64,000 nucleotides of DNA from Lamellibrachia columna (GCA_963662155.1 OY759261.1:35443022-35507021), one strand, 5' to 3'. Shown: positions 42,703 through 54,157, counted from the stretch's first letter. Made by a program: numbers and translations. Notes: a model not told the origin generated them from the letters alone.

Positions 42703-42828
42703 CTGAGGCGCTCTGATTGGCTGCGCGCACTCATAAGCAGTGGGCGATATTAGGGTGTTTTGCCTTTGATGTTTGGGTCACGTGACTTTGCATGCAATTT
42801 AGGGTCCCAAAAACCTCCGCTTACTACT

Positions 42829-42834
42829 GGTGTC
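42829..42834. repeat. Polinton target-site duplication, right
   Basis: GGTGTC, equal to 27760-27765. Confidence 0.93.
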
Positions 42835-43845
42835 CCACAAACAAATGCTCTACGACGTGGTGTCCCACAAACAAATGCTCTACGACGTGGTGTCCCACAA
42901 ACAATTGCTCTACGACGTGGTGTCCCACAAACAAATGCTCTACGACGTGGTGTCCACAAACAAATGCTCTACGACGTGGTGTCCCACAAACAAATGCTCT
43001 ACGACGTGGTGTCCACAAACAAATGCTATACGACGTGGTGTCCCACAAACAAATGCTCTTCGACGTGGTGTCCCACAAACGAATGCTCTAAGCGTGGTGT
43101 CCACAAACAAATGCTCTACAACGTGGTGTCCACAAACAAATGCTCTACAACGTGGTGTTCACAAACAAATGCTCTACGACGTGGTCTCCACAAGCAAATG
43201 CTCTACGGCGTGGTGTCCACAAACAAATGCTCTACGACGTGGTGTCCACAAACAAATGTTCTACGATGTGGTGTCCACAAACAAATGCTTTACGACGTGG
43301 TGTCCACAAACAAATGCTCTACGACGTGGTGTCCACAAACAAATGCTCTACGACGTGGTGTCCACAAACAAATGCTCTATAACGTGGTGTTCACAAACAA
43401 ATGCTCTACGACGTGGTGTCCACAAACAAATGCTCTACGACGTGGTGTCCACAAACAAATGCTCTACGACGTGGTGTCCACAAACAAATGCTCTACGACG
43501 TGGTGTCCACAAACAAATGCTCTACGACGTGGTGTCCACAAACAAAGGCTCTACGACGTGGTGTCTCACAAACAAATGCTCTACGACGTGGTGTCCCACA
43601 GACAAATGCTCTACGACGTGGTGTCCCACAAACAAATTCTCTACGACGTGGTGTCCACAAACAAATGCTCTACGACATGGTGTCCCACAAACAAATGCTA
43701 TACGACGTGGTGTCCCACAAACAAATGCTCTACGACGTGGTGTCCCACAAACGAATGCTCTAGGCGTGGTGTCCACAAATAAATGCTCTACGGCGTGGTG
43801 TCCACAAACAAATGCTCTACGACGTGGTGTCCCACAAATAAATGT
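42829..43845. repeat. 29/30-bp satellite array, right half (about 35 copies)
   Basis: Same unit and orientation as 27211-27765, with more sequence variants here (for example CTACAACG, CTAAGCG and CTATAACG versions). The overlapping 340- and 356-codon frames are artefacts of the repeat. Confidence 0.97.
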
Positions 43846-44228
43846 AGATGTCGCACCTGTCCAACGGTACACGCGACGGTTTGGGCAAGGGCAATCATAG
43901 TTCGCCTTATTTATATAATTCACCTTTATACTGAACACAATATTTTAGTCCCGTGGTTAGACGGAAGAGGCTCTTCCCATGCCATGAATTTTACATGTTA
44001 CCGCGACGCAAGGGCAACGTAAGTGCCAGTTTAACCGTGGTGCAAGTGGCACACTCGTATGGGGCCTTCACAAAAAGGTGCCCAAACGAAATACACCATA
44101 ATCCACCAAGTTAGCCGCTTAGAGTTTATCTTCTCTTTCCTTTAATCGGGCTCTCACATGTGACCTAGAACATGAAGTCTTACCAGATGCGACGAATTAT
44201 CAGACGTTGATTAAAAGAAGTATCAAGG

Positions 44229-44417
44229 ATGCTTTCCCCAATGAAGGTTCTGCTTCGCATATATCTTACTTTGATTATTAGTAGCTGTAGCGGAGAGGGG
44301 TATTTTTTTCTAGTAGAAACTAGTCAAGGATTTGCACCGATCCACAATGAACCTGAACAGACGGGTTCATCGGACTGTGCTCAGTCCGGAATGGTCAGGT
44401 CAGGTGCGTCAGATTAA
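44229..44417 (+). CDS. Possible small secreted peptide ORF
   Basis: 62 codons. The N-terminus (MLSPMKVLLRIYLTLIISSC followed by SGEG) looks like a signal peptide: a Lys/Arg-flanked hydrophobic core and a Ser/Cys/Ser-Gly cleavage region near residues 20-23. The rest is polar (FAPIHNEPEQTGSSDCAQSG) with one Cys. An AATAAA follows 48 bp after the stop. Two GT donors (after GTCAG at about 44398 and 44403) would alternatively make this a first coding exon. No homologue is recognised, so this is a candidate only. Confidence 0.3.
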   Translation: MLSPMKVLLRIYLTLIISSCSGEGYFFLVETSQGFAPIHNEPEQTGSSDCAQSGMVRSGASD

Positions 44418-44465
44418 TCTTCAGTGCTGCTAAAACAGACAGTTCATTAGTGTTTGAGACAATTC

Positions 44466-44471
44466 AATAAA
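44466..44471 (+). terminator. Possible polyadenylation signal
   Basis: AATAAA, 48 bp after the small ORF stop at 44417. Confidence 0.3.
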
Positions 44472-44819
44472 TGTACAACCAGATCTGACTATTTACATAG
44501 TCATATGGGGGGAAAAAATATAAGTTTATTTTTCAACTCTCCTTTTCTAACACACGATTAGTTACTATATTTTGGCATACCATTGTACGCATATTCATGC
44601 CACAGTATACTGATTGTACGATTATGAGAACTGTTGTCGGAAATAAACACTTTTAATTGATTGGTTGATTAATTGACATATCTTGAACCGTTAGTAAGTA
44701 ATTTGGTGGAAAGAATGTGAATGTAATTTTTTTTTTCTCTTGAACTTGTGCGGTCTTTATTTAGACACTCTGTGTTCTAGTATTATTTTATGGTATGTCA
44801 TTGTATGTTGTAGTTCTTG

Positions 44820-45074
44820 CTTGTTTGTATAGAAAAAATTCAACGGTATTTTATAATTCTGAATCCTGGTAATTGTATAGTGTTTGTTATGCTACGCATA
44901 GACATACGCTTTCTATCCATAAACACCTCTATGTTGTACAGACAAACTCTAGTAACTTGAGAAACATTCAAAATTGCTGCATACATCCATTTGAAAATGT
45001 GTAGGCAAACTTATTATATTTACGATGACAGAAAAAAAATAATTCCACGGTTGCAACTCCCGCTATAGCATTTT

Positions 45075-45120
<46 letters not shown>

Positions 45121-45905
45121 GTTAAACCATGGTTTACCTGCTTCAAAACATCATGGTATACCTTGGTTTACCATGGTATACCATTGTATTTTACAATGTC
45201 ATACGTACACCATGGCATAATCTCATAGGGGACGCGTGGCTATTTTTGGTAGATATTAGCGGCCGTTTCACATGGAGGCATGTTAAAAGAGCTGGACATT
45301 CGTGATTTTTACTATAATATTATATCAAGTTGTTCAGAGTGGCACTGACATGATGCAAGTGACTGTTTCTTTTATTCAAACAAAAGGTTAACGTGGGCAT
45401 ATAGGCCATTAACGAAAAATGCTATGGAATTCTATCAAACACATATACAATTACCAGGATTCAGAATTATAAAATACCGTTGAATTTTTTCTATACAATT
45501 ATATATAATATATATAAATCAAAGTGTATGTCTGTCTGTATGTCTGTTGTGTATGAGGCACTGCCGCATTTGTGGGCGAACTTTTGCAAGGTGACCTAGG
45601 GGGCCCGTCTAACGGACAAGGGGGGTCGGATGTGGAGCCATCCCAACGGGGGCCCCTGGTGGGGGCCAAAATAACAATGCTGCTATAATACAGCTAGTCC
45701 TCGTGTTTGCTGTGCTATATATAGACGTTTTCTATCCATAAACACCTCTATCTTGTACAGACAAACTCTAATGACTTGAACAATATTAACAATTGCTGTA
45801 TACACCCAGCGGCTAATATGTTGGCCAAATTATTATCGTTACGATAACAGAAAAAACAAAATAATTCCACGGTTGCAACTTCCGCTACAGCCTTTTGTGA
45901 CTTCT
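44820..45905. repeat. Nested direct and inverted repeats around a (TA)n tract
   Basis: An inverted pair of about 65 bp (44822-44888 and 45437-45505) shares AATTCAACGGTATTTTATAA and AATCCTGGTAATTGTAT and their complements. A direct pair (about 44890-45075 and 45710-45900) shares TTTCTATCCATAAACACCTC, TTGTACAGACAAACTCTA and AATAATTCCACGGTTGCAAC. A (TA)n tract lies at 45079-45118 and a CCATGGT-rich palindromic patch at 45125-45220. This looks like several transposon insertions in one another. Confidence 0.75.
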
Positions 45906-46270
45906 ACACAAAAATCCGATACAATGTTCTGTATAATTTTGTTACTAAGGGAAACCAAATAATGCATTTGGGTTAATTTATAGACAAACTATCTAATATA
46001 AATGTATGTTTGTATGTCTGTCTCTGTGTCTGTCTGTCTGTCTGCTTGCCTGCCTGCCTGTCTGTATGTCTATTTATATGTTGTGTCTTATGCACGGCCA
46101 CATTTCTGGGGCGATCCGGACGAAACTTTGCAAGGTAACCCTTCTGACGGGGGTCTTATGTGGAACCATATCCATGGGGCCCCCGGGGGTGAGGGTCACA
46201 ATTTCGAAAATGCCTACCCATTTGTCGCTGGATGTATGTGTCTGTACCATATACAGGTTTTATGGATAGC
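45520..46270. repeat. Two copies of a GTCTGTATGT-led repeat
   Basis: About 45525-45670 and 46000-46200 each begin with TGTATGTCTGTC-type repeats. Each continues with GCAC/GCCGCATTT-like, AACTTTGCAAGGT-like and GGGGGCCC/GGGGCCCCC-like blocks. This is an unclassified interspersed family with low-complexity starts. Confidence 0.6.
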
Positions 46271-47361
46271 AAGCTTCTACACATAGCATAACAAACACTA
46301 GCTGTATTACTAGTTATACCATAGTAACATTGTTGCCGCTTCGTGAAAAAAGATTTGCTGCACCGGATAACTCTGCTGGTAATAAATAATTCAAATTTAA
46401 TCGAAGCTACGTTGTCGTTGGTCCCGCGAGTGTCGGCTGTCGCGCAAGTTCAGTTTCGTCACTGAAATGTCAATGACAGTGAAATGCCAATTACTCTTGA
46501 AATGTCATCGACAGCATTTATTTGTTGCTGACATTTAATTATATTAAATGCTGACATTCTATTCAATTCAGTTGACCCCATAAGGCAATTTTAGCGTGGA
46601 AACTTAGAAGCGTAACCAAATAAAAACCTGATCACACAAGGGCCCAGCATCGCAGCGATCTAGACAGTCACGGGTCGATTCTCACTTCCTAACAATGTCA
46701 CCACTCAGCATATCAATACTGTCACAACTTGATTATACATTAAAAATGGACAGTTGCGGAGTGGTATATAAAAATGATTGGCTGGAAAAGTCATTGTTGT
46801 TTAAGTCATTGCAACTGTGTACTTGAGTAATGTAAAATAGTTTAAAAACGAACATGCTGGTGTTTCTAGATACATGTTTAATAGAACCACTATCCACATT
46901 TATAAACAACTGAAATTGAACGATTTCGTGAAAAAATTAGGACCTTGCCAAATAAAATAAAGATGTTCAGAATCTGCACATCAAACGTAAGTTGTCCTAC
47001 TTCTGTATAATGGCTCTGCAGCGCCCAGCACCAGTCGTGAGGCCGTTGAGACACAATTAGGTTGGCCTGACTGGCTCCTTTTGGCAGGCGCCCCTCAGGG
47101 TTACTTGACAGTTTGTGAAGGTTTGATTGGGGGTGCGTTGACCAAGCGTCTATCCTGCAACTGTGTAGTTTACCAACGAGGGTCATAACAGCATGAAGGA
47201 AGCTATTGTTGGAATAGTGGGTGACGGGGCCTGCTTGGTTCTTTCTATTTGTAAGAACGATGTTCTTCAGATATCCTAGAGCTGTCAGGCACTGGCTGTC
47301 TTCTTTCATTCTAATGTCTGATCCAATTCCTTCTTCTTGTCATCTGTCGTATTCCCCACCT
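46271..47361. other. No supported gene
   Basis: An open frame on the minus strand (46890-47309, 139 codons) has no recognisable domain and normal-looking but uninformative composition. Nothing else is seen. Confidence 0.3.
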
Positions 47362-48282
47362 TAGGGGAAGGCAGTGTTAGTTGAGCCACTGGGTTAGTTG
47401 AGCCACCCACATTTCCCAGGAGACTACAACAGCGACAGTTACATGGTACCAAACATTGACTGAGAATGTTAGTGGACACGGATGACGTCATATTTGTCAC
47501 ACCGGTCAGTAAATATGAGTTAATAGCATGTTTTTGATGTTTTTCGAATTGTTTTGTGATTGTGATTAATGTCTGCTGGTGTGTAAACTACCAATGCATG
47601 TGGCCAGATAATATTGTCTGTGCACTTACAAATGGTTTAACTATGCACATAGAAGAAGATTATTTACATAACTACGCGTATTAATGAGAAGTTAATTAAA
47701 CAAGCTTAATTGTCAAAACGGGACTAGTAGAGCCACCCAATACCCAATTGAGGGTTACTTGAGTAGCGGTTAAAGAACGAAAATGAGTGTTTTTTTACCC
47801 CAAAATACAGCAAGGAATTTTTCCGAGCATTTTGTGGCATTGGATAGCTACAAGGAAGCATATTAGCGTTTAGTTATACTGTTTCCGATTGGCCTACAAG
47901 TCTACCTTAATTAAGTATGCCTACTTAACCATGTAGAATTGTCAGAGATGTGTTGTACCCATTGAGTAAATGTGTTGGCTGAGTTGTTATTAAATTTTAA
48001 TACAATGCTTATGGAAGTTATAAAAAAATAAAGCACTTACCTAACTTACGCTACACTCTGGCTCAACTTACCCCATACCAAGTGTTAGTTGAGCCACTTT
48101 ACCAACCATATTTGAATCAGCTGCATGTAGTTATCTATGCATACTAGATATGTTATCTTGGTATAAACTATTCTACTAATAATGATGGTTTATGTGAATA
48201 AATAATGTTTGAGTTATGAACATAATTGTGCCCTATATATCTAAAAAATGAAAAATGGTTCAACTAACACTGACTTCCCCTA
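47362..48282. mobile_element. 0.9-kb non-autonomous DNA transposon with TIRs
   Basis: The left end TAGGGGAAGGCAGTGTTAG then TTGAGCCA is matched on the right by TGGTTCAA and CTAACACTGACTTCCCCTA, about 25 of 27 positions. GTTAGTTGAGCCAC repeats occur inside both ends. The interior has no transposase. The superfamily is not clear and no certain target duplication is seen. Confidence 0.8.
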
Positions 48283-48330
48283 CATGTGCTTGTGTACAAC
48301 ACACAGATACAAAGTAGGAAGTGAGCGACT

Positions 48331-48454
48331 ATGCTGTCGTCGTACGCACGTCTCCTGAAACAGGCCACGAGGCTTGGTTCAGGAGCATTCATTCCCCGAC
48401 TAGCTGGGCTCCTCATTTTAATATGCTCTATGAACGGTTCAACACATGCAGAAA
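48331..48454 (+). CDS. Possible signal-peptide first exon
   Basis: ATG at 48331 opens MLSSYARLLKQATRLG. A hydrophobic core (LAGLLILICSM) and a cleavage-like NGSTHA-E site follow. A donor-like AAA/GTGAGG at 48454/48455 would end the exon in phase 1; without splicing the frame stops after 48 codons. A 132-codon minus-strand frame overlaps but shows no family. The exon begins only 49 bp beyond the TIR transposon at 47362-48282, so any promoter would lie in or across that element. No downstream exon is identified. Confidence 0.3.
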
Positions 48455-49544
48455 GTGAGGTTGATTTAGCTAAATAGACCGATACCAATTTCAGAAAACG
48501 GAAACCCTGTAGACATATTTTAGCAACGCATGACAACAAACAGTTTACGGTGATTTGGGTGTGCTGAATCCAGAGGAGTGATGCTGGCAAACTTTGGGAG
48601 GGTTCCTTCGCACCGAAATTACAAAACCAAAATGACTCCGGATTTGCCCAAACAATAAACACCTTTCTAATTAGTATTGTAATGATTTATTATTAAATAC
48701 AATAATCATACATGTCCCATGCGATGACCACAATGCTTCTCATATTGGCATTTTAATGTTCTTAAATCGATTTGTTTGCTTAGCAGAATAGTCAAATTTA
48801 CCCAAATTTATAAATGAACAATATTTCATGCGACTGAGAGTCAGAAAGAGTGCCACAATGTGTCATTTCTGCAATATGTACCCTTACATAGCCCGACAGA
48901 AGGTATTCCAAACATTCGGCACGAAACTATTGCTTAGAAATAAAGTGGAGTAGCACCAGGGTTTCAGATTCCAGTTTTCACACCTTCGAGGTTACATGCA
49001 GCGGTAAAAAGTGATATTTAAAAATGCATACGCAATGTTGCTTTAAGCATGAATCTATCGACAGTGATAATGGGTTGAAGTAGATCGTTGCTGACATTTG
49101 GATTCGATACATTTGCGACGCCAGACTAAGTAAATCAATATGTGTGATGTTATGAGGCAGGTTTCGAAATGTCCTGTATGAAACCACGTTGTCGCGCCTT
49201 TTTTCAAACATACCGGAAACACATGTTGCGTCCAGTGGAACGGACGTCACGGAACGACGACCCTGTTTTAAAACAAAACAAAAATTCACGCCTGCTTACA
49301 ATGCGGACATAAAAAATATTGTTATAATACTTTAGACGGCCTATCAGTGATCACAACTTAGACGATCCAAAATTATGTCTTTCGTTTTCAAGGTGAACCT
49401 TTGTTTAATTACGGAGCTTCTATTACCCTTAGTATTGCGTGAGTTTTAAGAGAGATCAAGTGATGTGACCCCCACTCCACAAGTGACCAGAGGGGGGAGA
49501 AGATTAACTCTGGTATTGTGTCCACTACACCTTTTTAGCCGTGG

Positions 49545-49761
49545 CTTATGCAAGAGTGCAGGAGTGGCAGGGATTATGTAAGAGTACGGGGCTGGCAGGG
49601 CTTATGTAAGAATACGGGGGTGGCAGGGTTTATGTAAGAGTACGGGAGTGGCAGGGCTTATGTAAGAGTACGGGGGGTGGCAGTGCTTATGTTAGAGTAT
49701 GGGAATGTTAGGGTTTATGCAAGAATGCGGGGGTGGCAGGACTTATGTTAGAGTGTTAGAG
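49545..49761. repeat. ~29-bp minisatellite, left part
   Basis: Degenerate copies of GTGGCAGGGCTTATGTAAGA followed by GTACGGG. It is the same family as 50835-51410. Confidence 0.85.
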
Positions 49762-50834
49762 TGTTGTTGGTTCTCAACGAGAGTAAAACGGAAGCAATTG
49801 TCATACATTCATCGAGCTTGCGCAGATCAATACACATTAAGCACGTTGACGTCTGCGGACAATATGTAGCGACGTCGACCACCGCCCGTGACCTTATCGT
49901 TGCAATCGATGCTGATTTGTCGATGGTGACGCAGGTGGCAAATGCATGTCGAAGTGCTTACTACCATCTCTCGAGAATTGCACGGGCACGAGGGGCAATG
50001 ACGATCAGTGTCTGCAAATGCATTGTCCATGCACTTGTGACATCCAGACTCGACTATGGTAATGCTATGTTCTTTGGCATATCTGACCGTCTGCTGCACC
50101 GTCTAGAGAGGGTTCAACGCTCAGCCGCTCGTGTTGTGATGCAACTTCTACGAGATGATCGGCGATCTATCACTGCTGTCCTGCAACACCTACACTGGCT
50201 CCTGCAACACCTGCACTGACTCCTGCAACACCTACACTGGCTCCCAGTGAGGAAGCGTATCGAGTACAAATTACTTATGGTTGTACACACGGCACGCCAG
50301 TGTATCTTGCGTCACTGCTACATCGTCACTCGCCACGCAGGACCCTACGTTCTGGTGGTGGTTTACTTCTTGATGTTCCACGCGTAAACCTAGAACGTTA
50401 GGGTCACCGGGCGTTTGCTTGTGCTGGGCCGACATTGTGGAACTCTCTGCCACTGGAACTACGCGCGATCCAGAACATATGTATAGTTTTATTTATGTTA
50501 GGTTTATTTATCGTTTTAGTATATTTTTAACTTATTTAATATAATCTAGGCTTTTATTATTTGTTATCCAATATGATCAGCTGTTCAGCACTTTTGCAAT
50601 TTTTTGCTTTATCACTGCACTTACCTGTAATTTTACTATACATATGTTTATTTATATATATATGTATGTATGTATGTATGTATACGTACTAGCATTTTGT
50701 TTCCTAATTTTACTTTTTACTTTTTATTTATTTCTCTGAAAAGCATCTTGATGTCTCTTAGAAGCTTGCTGATTTTGTAATTATTAGTCCCGGATTTGAT
50801 GGTGAATAACTACAGTTATTATTATTATTATTAA
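49762..50834 (+). mobile_element. LINE (CR1/L2-like) RT fragment inserted in a minisatellite
   Basis: A 152-codon frame (49761-50219) has LNESKTEAIVIHSS, STTARDLIVAIDADLSM and the ALVTSRLDYGNAMFFGISD and LERVQRSAARVV blocks. A stop, a duplicated LQHLHWLLQHLH stretch and a frame change follow. The final LWNSLPLELRA block is near 50437-50470. This is the C-terminal third of a CR1/L2-type reverse transcriptase plus a 3' UTR ending in (ATT)n at about 50816-50834. The 5' end is truncated. Confidence 0.85.
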
Positions 50835-51410
50835 GAATCCGGCAGTGTCAGGGCTCAAGTAAGAGTGCGAGAGTGGCAGGGCTCATGTAAGAGTGCGAGA
50901 GTGGCAGGGCTCATGTAAGAGTGCGAGAGTGGCAGGGTTTATATAAGAAGTCAGCAGTATCAGGGCTCATGTATGTGTGCGGGAGTGGCAGGGCTCATGT
51001 AAGAGTGCGGGAGTGGCATTGCTTACGTAATAGGGCGAGAGTGTCACGGTTTATGTAAGAATGCGGCGGTGGCAGGGCTTGCGTAAGAGTGCAGGAGTGG
51101 CAGGGCTTATGAAAGAGTGCGGGAGTGGCAGGTCTTATGTAAAATGTGGGCTCATGTATGAGGGTTAATGTAAATAAGAATGCGGGAGTGGCAGAGCTCA
51201 TGTAAGAAGGCGGCAGTGGCAGGGCTTATGCAAGAATGCTGCAGTGGTAGTGCTCATAATTATAAGAATGCTGGAGTGGCATAGCTTACGCAAGAGTGCA
51301 GGAGTGGCAGGGATCATGCAAGAGGTTTTTGTAAGTATGCAGGTGTACTTAAAAATGCAGGAGCGGCTAGGCTTATGTAAGAGTACGGAGGTGGCATGGC
51401 TTATGTTAAA
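50835..51410. repeat. ~29-bp minisatellite, right part
   Basis: About 18 degenerate copies of GAGTGGCAGGGCTCATGTAA followed by GAGTGCG, the continuation of 49545-49761 after the LINE. Confidence 0.85.
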
Positions 51411-51419
51411 TTGTGATGA

Positions 51420-52620
51420 AATGGCCAAACCTGTCCAGTCCTGCGAGATCGATCGAGTTCTGCAAGATCGATCGAGTTCTAGCGTTGTAGGGTGTGCAGC
51501 GAAATAATGCCGCAATATGCATACTATAATATACTACCCAGTTAAAAATAGATAACACTTACCATAACACAGTAATTTATGTTTCATATATTTTGATGAA
51601 ACACTCACAAAGTCAATTGACAATTATGACGACATTGTCACGATGCGGCCTGCATAATACACAACGAATTCAGCGCAATTTGAGCAATGTGAGCTGTCAT
51701 ATATTAGTGGTAGAACGTTCGCTTTGTGGAGCACCATGCATCATAATCGCCTCAATGCGTTGGTGCTACTTCATGTACACAAGAACATCATACTCGACAT
51801 CCAATAATTACTGACAAGTACAGCAAGAAGAATGCTATTAATTAATCCTCTGAGCTCTCGTTGAATTAATGCACACTAACATGTACACTAGATGTACAAT
51901 ACACAAATGCATTAAATGTTTGAACATGTTCCTTGATCTAATTTTGTTTTGTTCATTTCATTAATGTAATTATACAATTATTCATGGTGGTTCACAAATC
52001 ACCCATCAGAGGTCTGAGCATACGTTTACTACGTAATACCCCGGAATACACCATTTCAAGAATAGAAAATACATTCCCCGGACTCTCTTTCATGGGTGGC
52101 TGCTTCCCCCGTTGAACAAATCATAGATCCGCCCCTGCCACACATTGTCAGCGAAACTAAACAAAAGTGAATATTGCACTAAATGAAACTGATAAAATAA
52201 CAATAAGAACATTAAACGAGAAAAAAAGGTGTAATCGTACAGACCGCGGATTGAACACGGGACCTTCCACGCGTAAAGCGAACAGTCTACTGCTAAGCCA
52301 CGACAGTTCACATGTAAAGTTGCATCGAATTCGTTATGTATGCCGCAGGTCGTCGTGTGCCATTGTCGTCTTAACTGTAAATTTTGTGTTTAAAATATTG
52401 ACTTTGGTAAAATTTACAGAAATGTTTCCATTAATTTACTATCCTCTGTGAGAATGCCTGTGTGAGTGATTCATGAAAATATATGAAATATATAAATTAC
52501 TATGTTATGGTATCTTTTAGTCACTTTATCTGGTTGGTATGTTACATTATGCTTATTGCGGCATTACTTCACTGCACATCCTACAACTACAACCAGACTC
52601 GATCGATTATTTAGACTATT
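51420..52620. mobile_element. Foldback element with ~400-bp inverted arms
   Basis: Left arm (about 51430-51830) and right arm (about 52190-52620) match in inverted order: GATCGATCGAGT, GGGTGTGCAGCGAA, TAATGCCGCAATA, CAGTAATTTATG, CACTCACAAAGTC, AACGAATTC and GTGAGCTGTC each have a complement in the other arm. A third, partial copy of this family lies at 55090-55375. Confidence 0.75.
52240..52310 (-). repeat. tRNA-derived (SINE-like) sequence with A and B boxes
   Basis: On the minus strand, TGGCTTAGCAG (52290-52300) fits the pol III A box and GTGTTCAATCC (52248-52258) the B box. A T-arm (CCGTG-TTCAATC-CGCGG) and a weak anticodon arm can be drawn, but no good acceptor stem. It lies inside the foldback arm, so it is a tRNA-derived repeat rather than a working tRNA gene. 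A related A-box region is at about 51700 on the other strand. Confidence 0.55.
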
Positions 52621-52839
52621 CACATAGTACATAGGTATATATGGACATGAAAAAATCGGATTCGCGATAGGCTAAATCAGTTGCGGATGGAGTTTTATGC
52701 TATAGCCCCGTGCACAGAAATGGCACAGCCGACTAGTGGTGTATATCATCGGTGCCTAATGTCAATGACGACGACAACATTCCGACACCGATCGCTCTCA
52801 CTGACAACATCCTGGAGATACGGCTAATATGTTTATGCA

Positions 52840-53060
52840 GCCGAGCCAAAGCTTTGAGAAATCACAGTACTCTTTAGTTGCACAATATGAAGTTAATATG
52901 TTTTGCAGACAACACGATAAATTATCAATCGCAATTTGTCAGCATGTTGCAGCACTAAAAGCTAGAACAAGCAGGCCATTTATTGGGACCCATTAATGGA
53001 CCGAAGATAACGCGTCCCTGGAGTTAGCAACATGATAGTGCAGTTTTCATATTACATTTT
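52840..53060. repeat. Copy of the 'CCGAAGATAACGCGTCCCTGG' family
   Basis: Shares CCGAGCCAA, AAGCTAGAACAA, GGACCGAAGATAACGCGTCC and TAGCAACATG blocks with 55545-55745 and 56357-56565. Confidence 0.8.
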
Positions 53061-53164
53061 AAATAATACTGTCATATTTATTATATATTATCATATATTA
53101 TGTCTTATTTTATAAAGCCTGCCATAATGCACTTTGTCGACATGTCAACAACAATATACCAAAA

Positions 53165-53353
53165 TTGGATGAGAGAGAGAGAGGGGGGGAGGAGAGAGAG
53201 GAGAGATACTAGGAAGAGAAGAAGAGAGGAATTTGGGAGATAGAGGTGGGAAGAGAGATATTGGAGAAAGGGGGAAGAGAAGAAGAAGAAGAGAGAGAGA
53301 GAAACGTCGAAGAGGGAGGGGAAGAGAGGGACAGAGGAGATATAGAGAGAGAG

Positions 53354-53419
<66 letters not shown>

Positions 53420-54157
53420 TGAGAGAGAGAGAGAGAGAGTGAGAGAGAGAGAGAGGGAGACAGAGACAGAGACGGACGGACGAATGGGAAGGATGAGAGA
53501 GAGAGGCATAGAGAGGGTGATAGAAGAGGGGAGAGATAGGGAGATATATAGAGGGGGAAGGAGGGGAGGGAGAGAGTGAGTGAGGGAGGGAGGAAGGAAG
53601 GGAGGGAGAAACATGGAGAGAGGGAGATGGAGAAAGAGATGGAGGGAGACAAGTGGGGGAGAGAAAGAGATGGAGAGAGAAAGGGAGGGAGAGAGGGACA
53701 CAGAGGGGAGATGGAGAGAGACAGATGGAAGGAGGGAGGGAAAGGGGAGAGTGAATCGGAGAGAGAGGGAGAGAGAAAAAAATGTAGGAGAGAGAAGGGA
53801 GAGAGCGCGAGGAGAGAGATAGAGAAGGAGAGAGTACGAAAAGGAAAGAGAGAGGGATGAGGCTGGAGGTGGAGACAGAGAGGGGGGAGAGTTGGAGAGT
53901 GTGAGAGAAGGGGGCTATTGAGAGAGGGATATAGAGAGAAATGGAGGAGAAATATGAGAGAGGAAGGGAAGAATAGAGGGGAGAGAGAAATGTGGAAGAG
54001 AGAAGGGATATATAAATGAGGTAAATGAGGAGAGAGAGGAGGGGAGAGATAACGAAAGAGAGAGCGAGAAAGAGAGAGAGAAAGGGAGAGCTAGAGATAG
54101 GCAGAGACGGAAAGAGGGGAGGGAGGGAGAAAGGGAGAGAGGTGGGGAGAGAGGGGG

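Larger units (their letters stand above)
27766..42828 (-). mobile_element. Polinton/Maverick (adintovirus-like) element, 15 kb, disabled
   Basis: The element is bounded by ~200-bp TIRs starting AGTAG and by a 6-bp target duplication. It encodes the full Polinton set: protein-primed DNA polymerase B, packaging ATPase, retrovirus-like integrase, adenain-like protease, double-jelly-roll major capsid and single-jelly-roll minor capsid, plus several conserved small proteins. It is visibly richer in GC than the surrounding DNA. The TIRs differ by two substitutions and one 5-bp indel, so insertion is fairly recent or the TIRs were homogenised. The capsid gene and polymerase carry stops or frame changes, so this copy cannot make virions unaided. 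Confidence 0.97.
42625..42828 (-). repeat. Polinton terminal inverted repeat, right
   Basis: 204 bp, the inverted partner of 27766-27964. It ends CCGCTTACTACT and is followed by the target duplication GGTGTC. Confidence 0.95.

Noticed and set aside
42760..43900. 340- and 356-codon open frames of the same peptide type
   Set aside because: Same satellite on the other side of the Polinton; a product of the repeat.
46002..46286. Signal-peptide-like frame MYVCMSVSVSVCLSACLPACL
   Set aside because: It is the translation of TCTG/CCTG simple repeats at the head of an interspersed repeat.
48264..48662. 132-codon minus-strand frame
   Set aside because: No recognisable domain; the plus strand has a better signal-peptide-like opening, itself uncertain.
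52240..52310. Functional tRNA gene
   Set aside because: A and B boxes and a T-arm are present but no sound acceptor stem can be drawn, and the sequence lies in a repeat arm.
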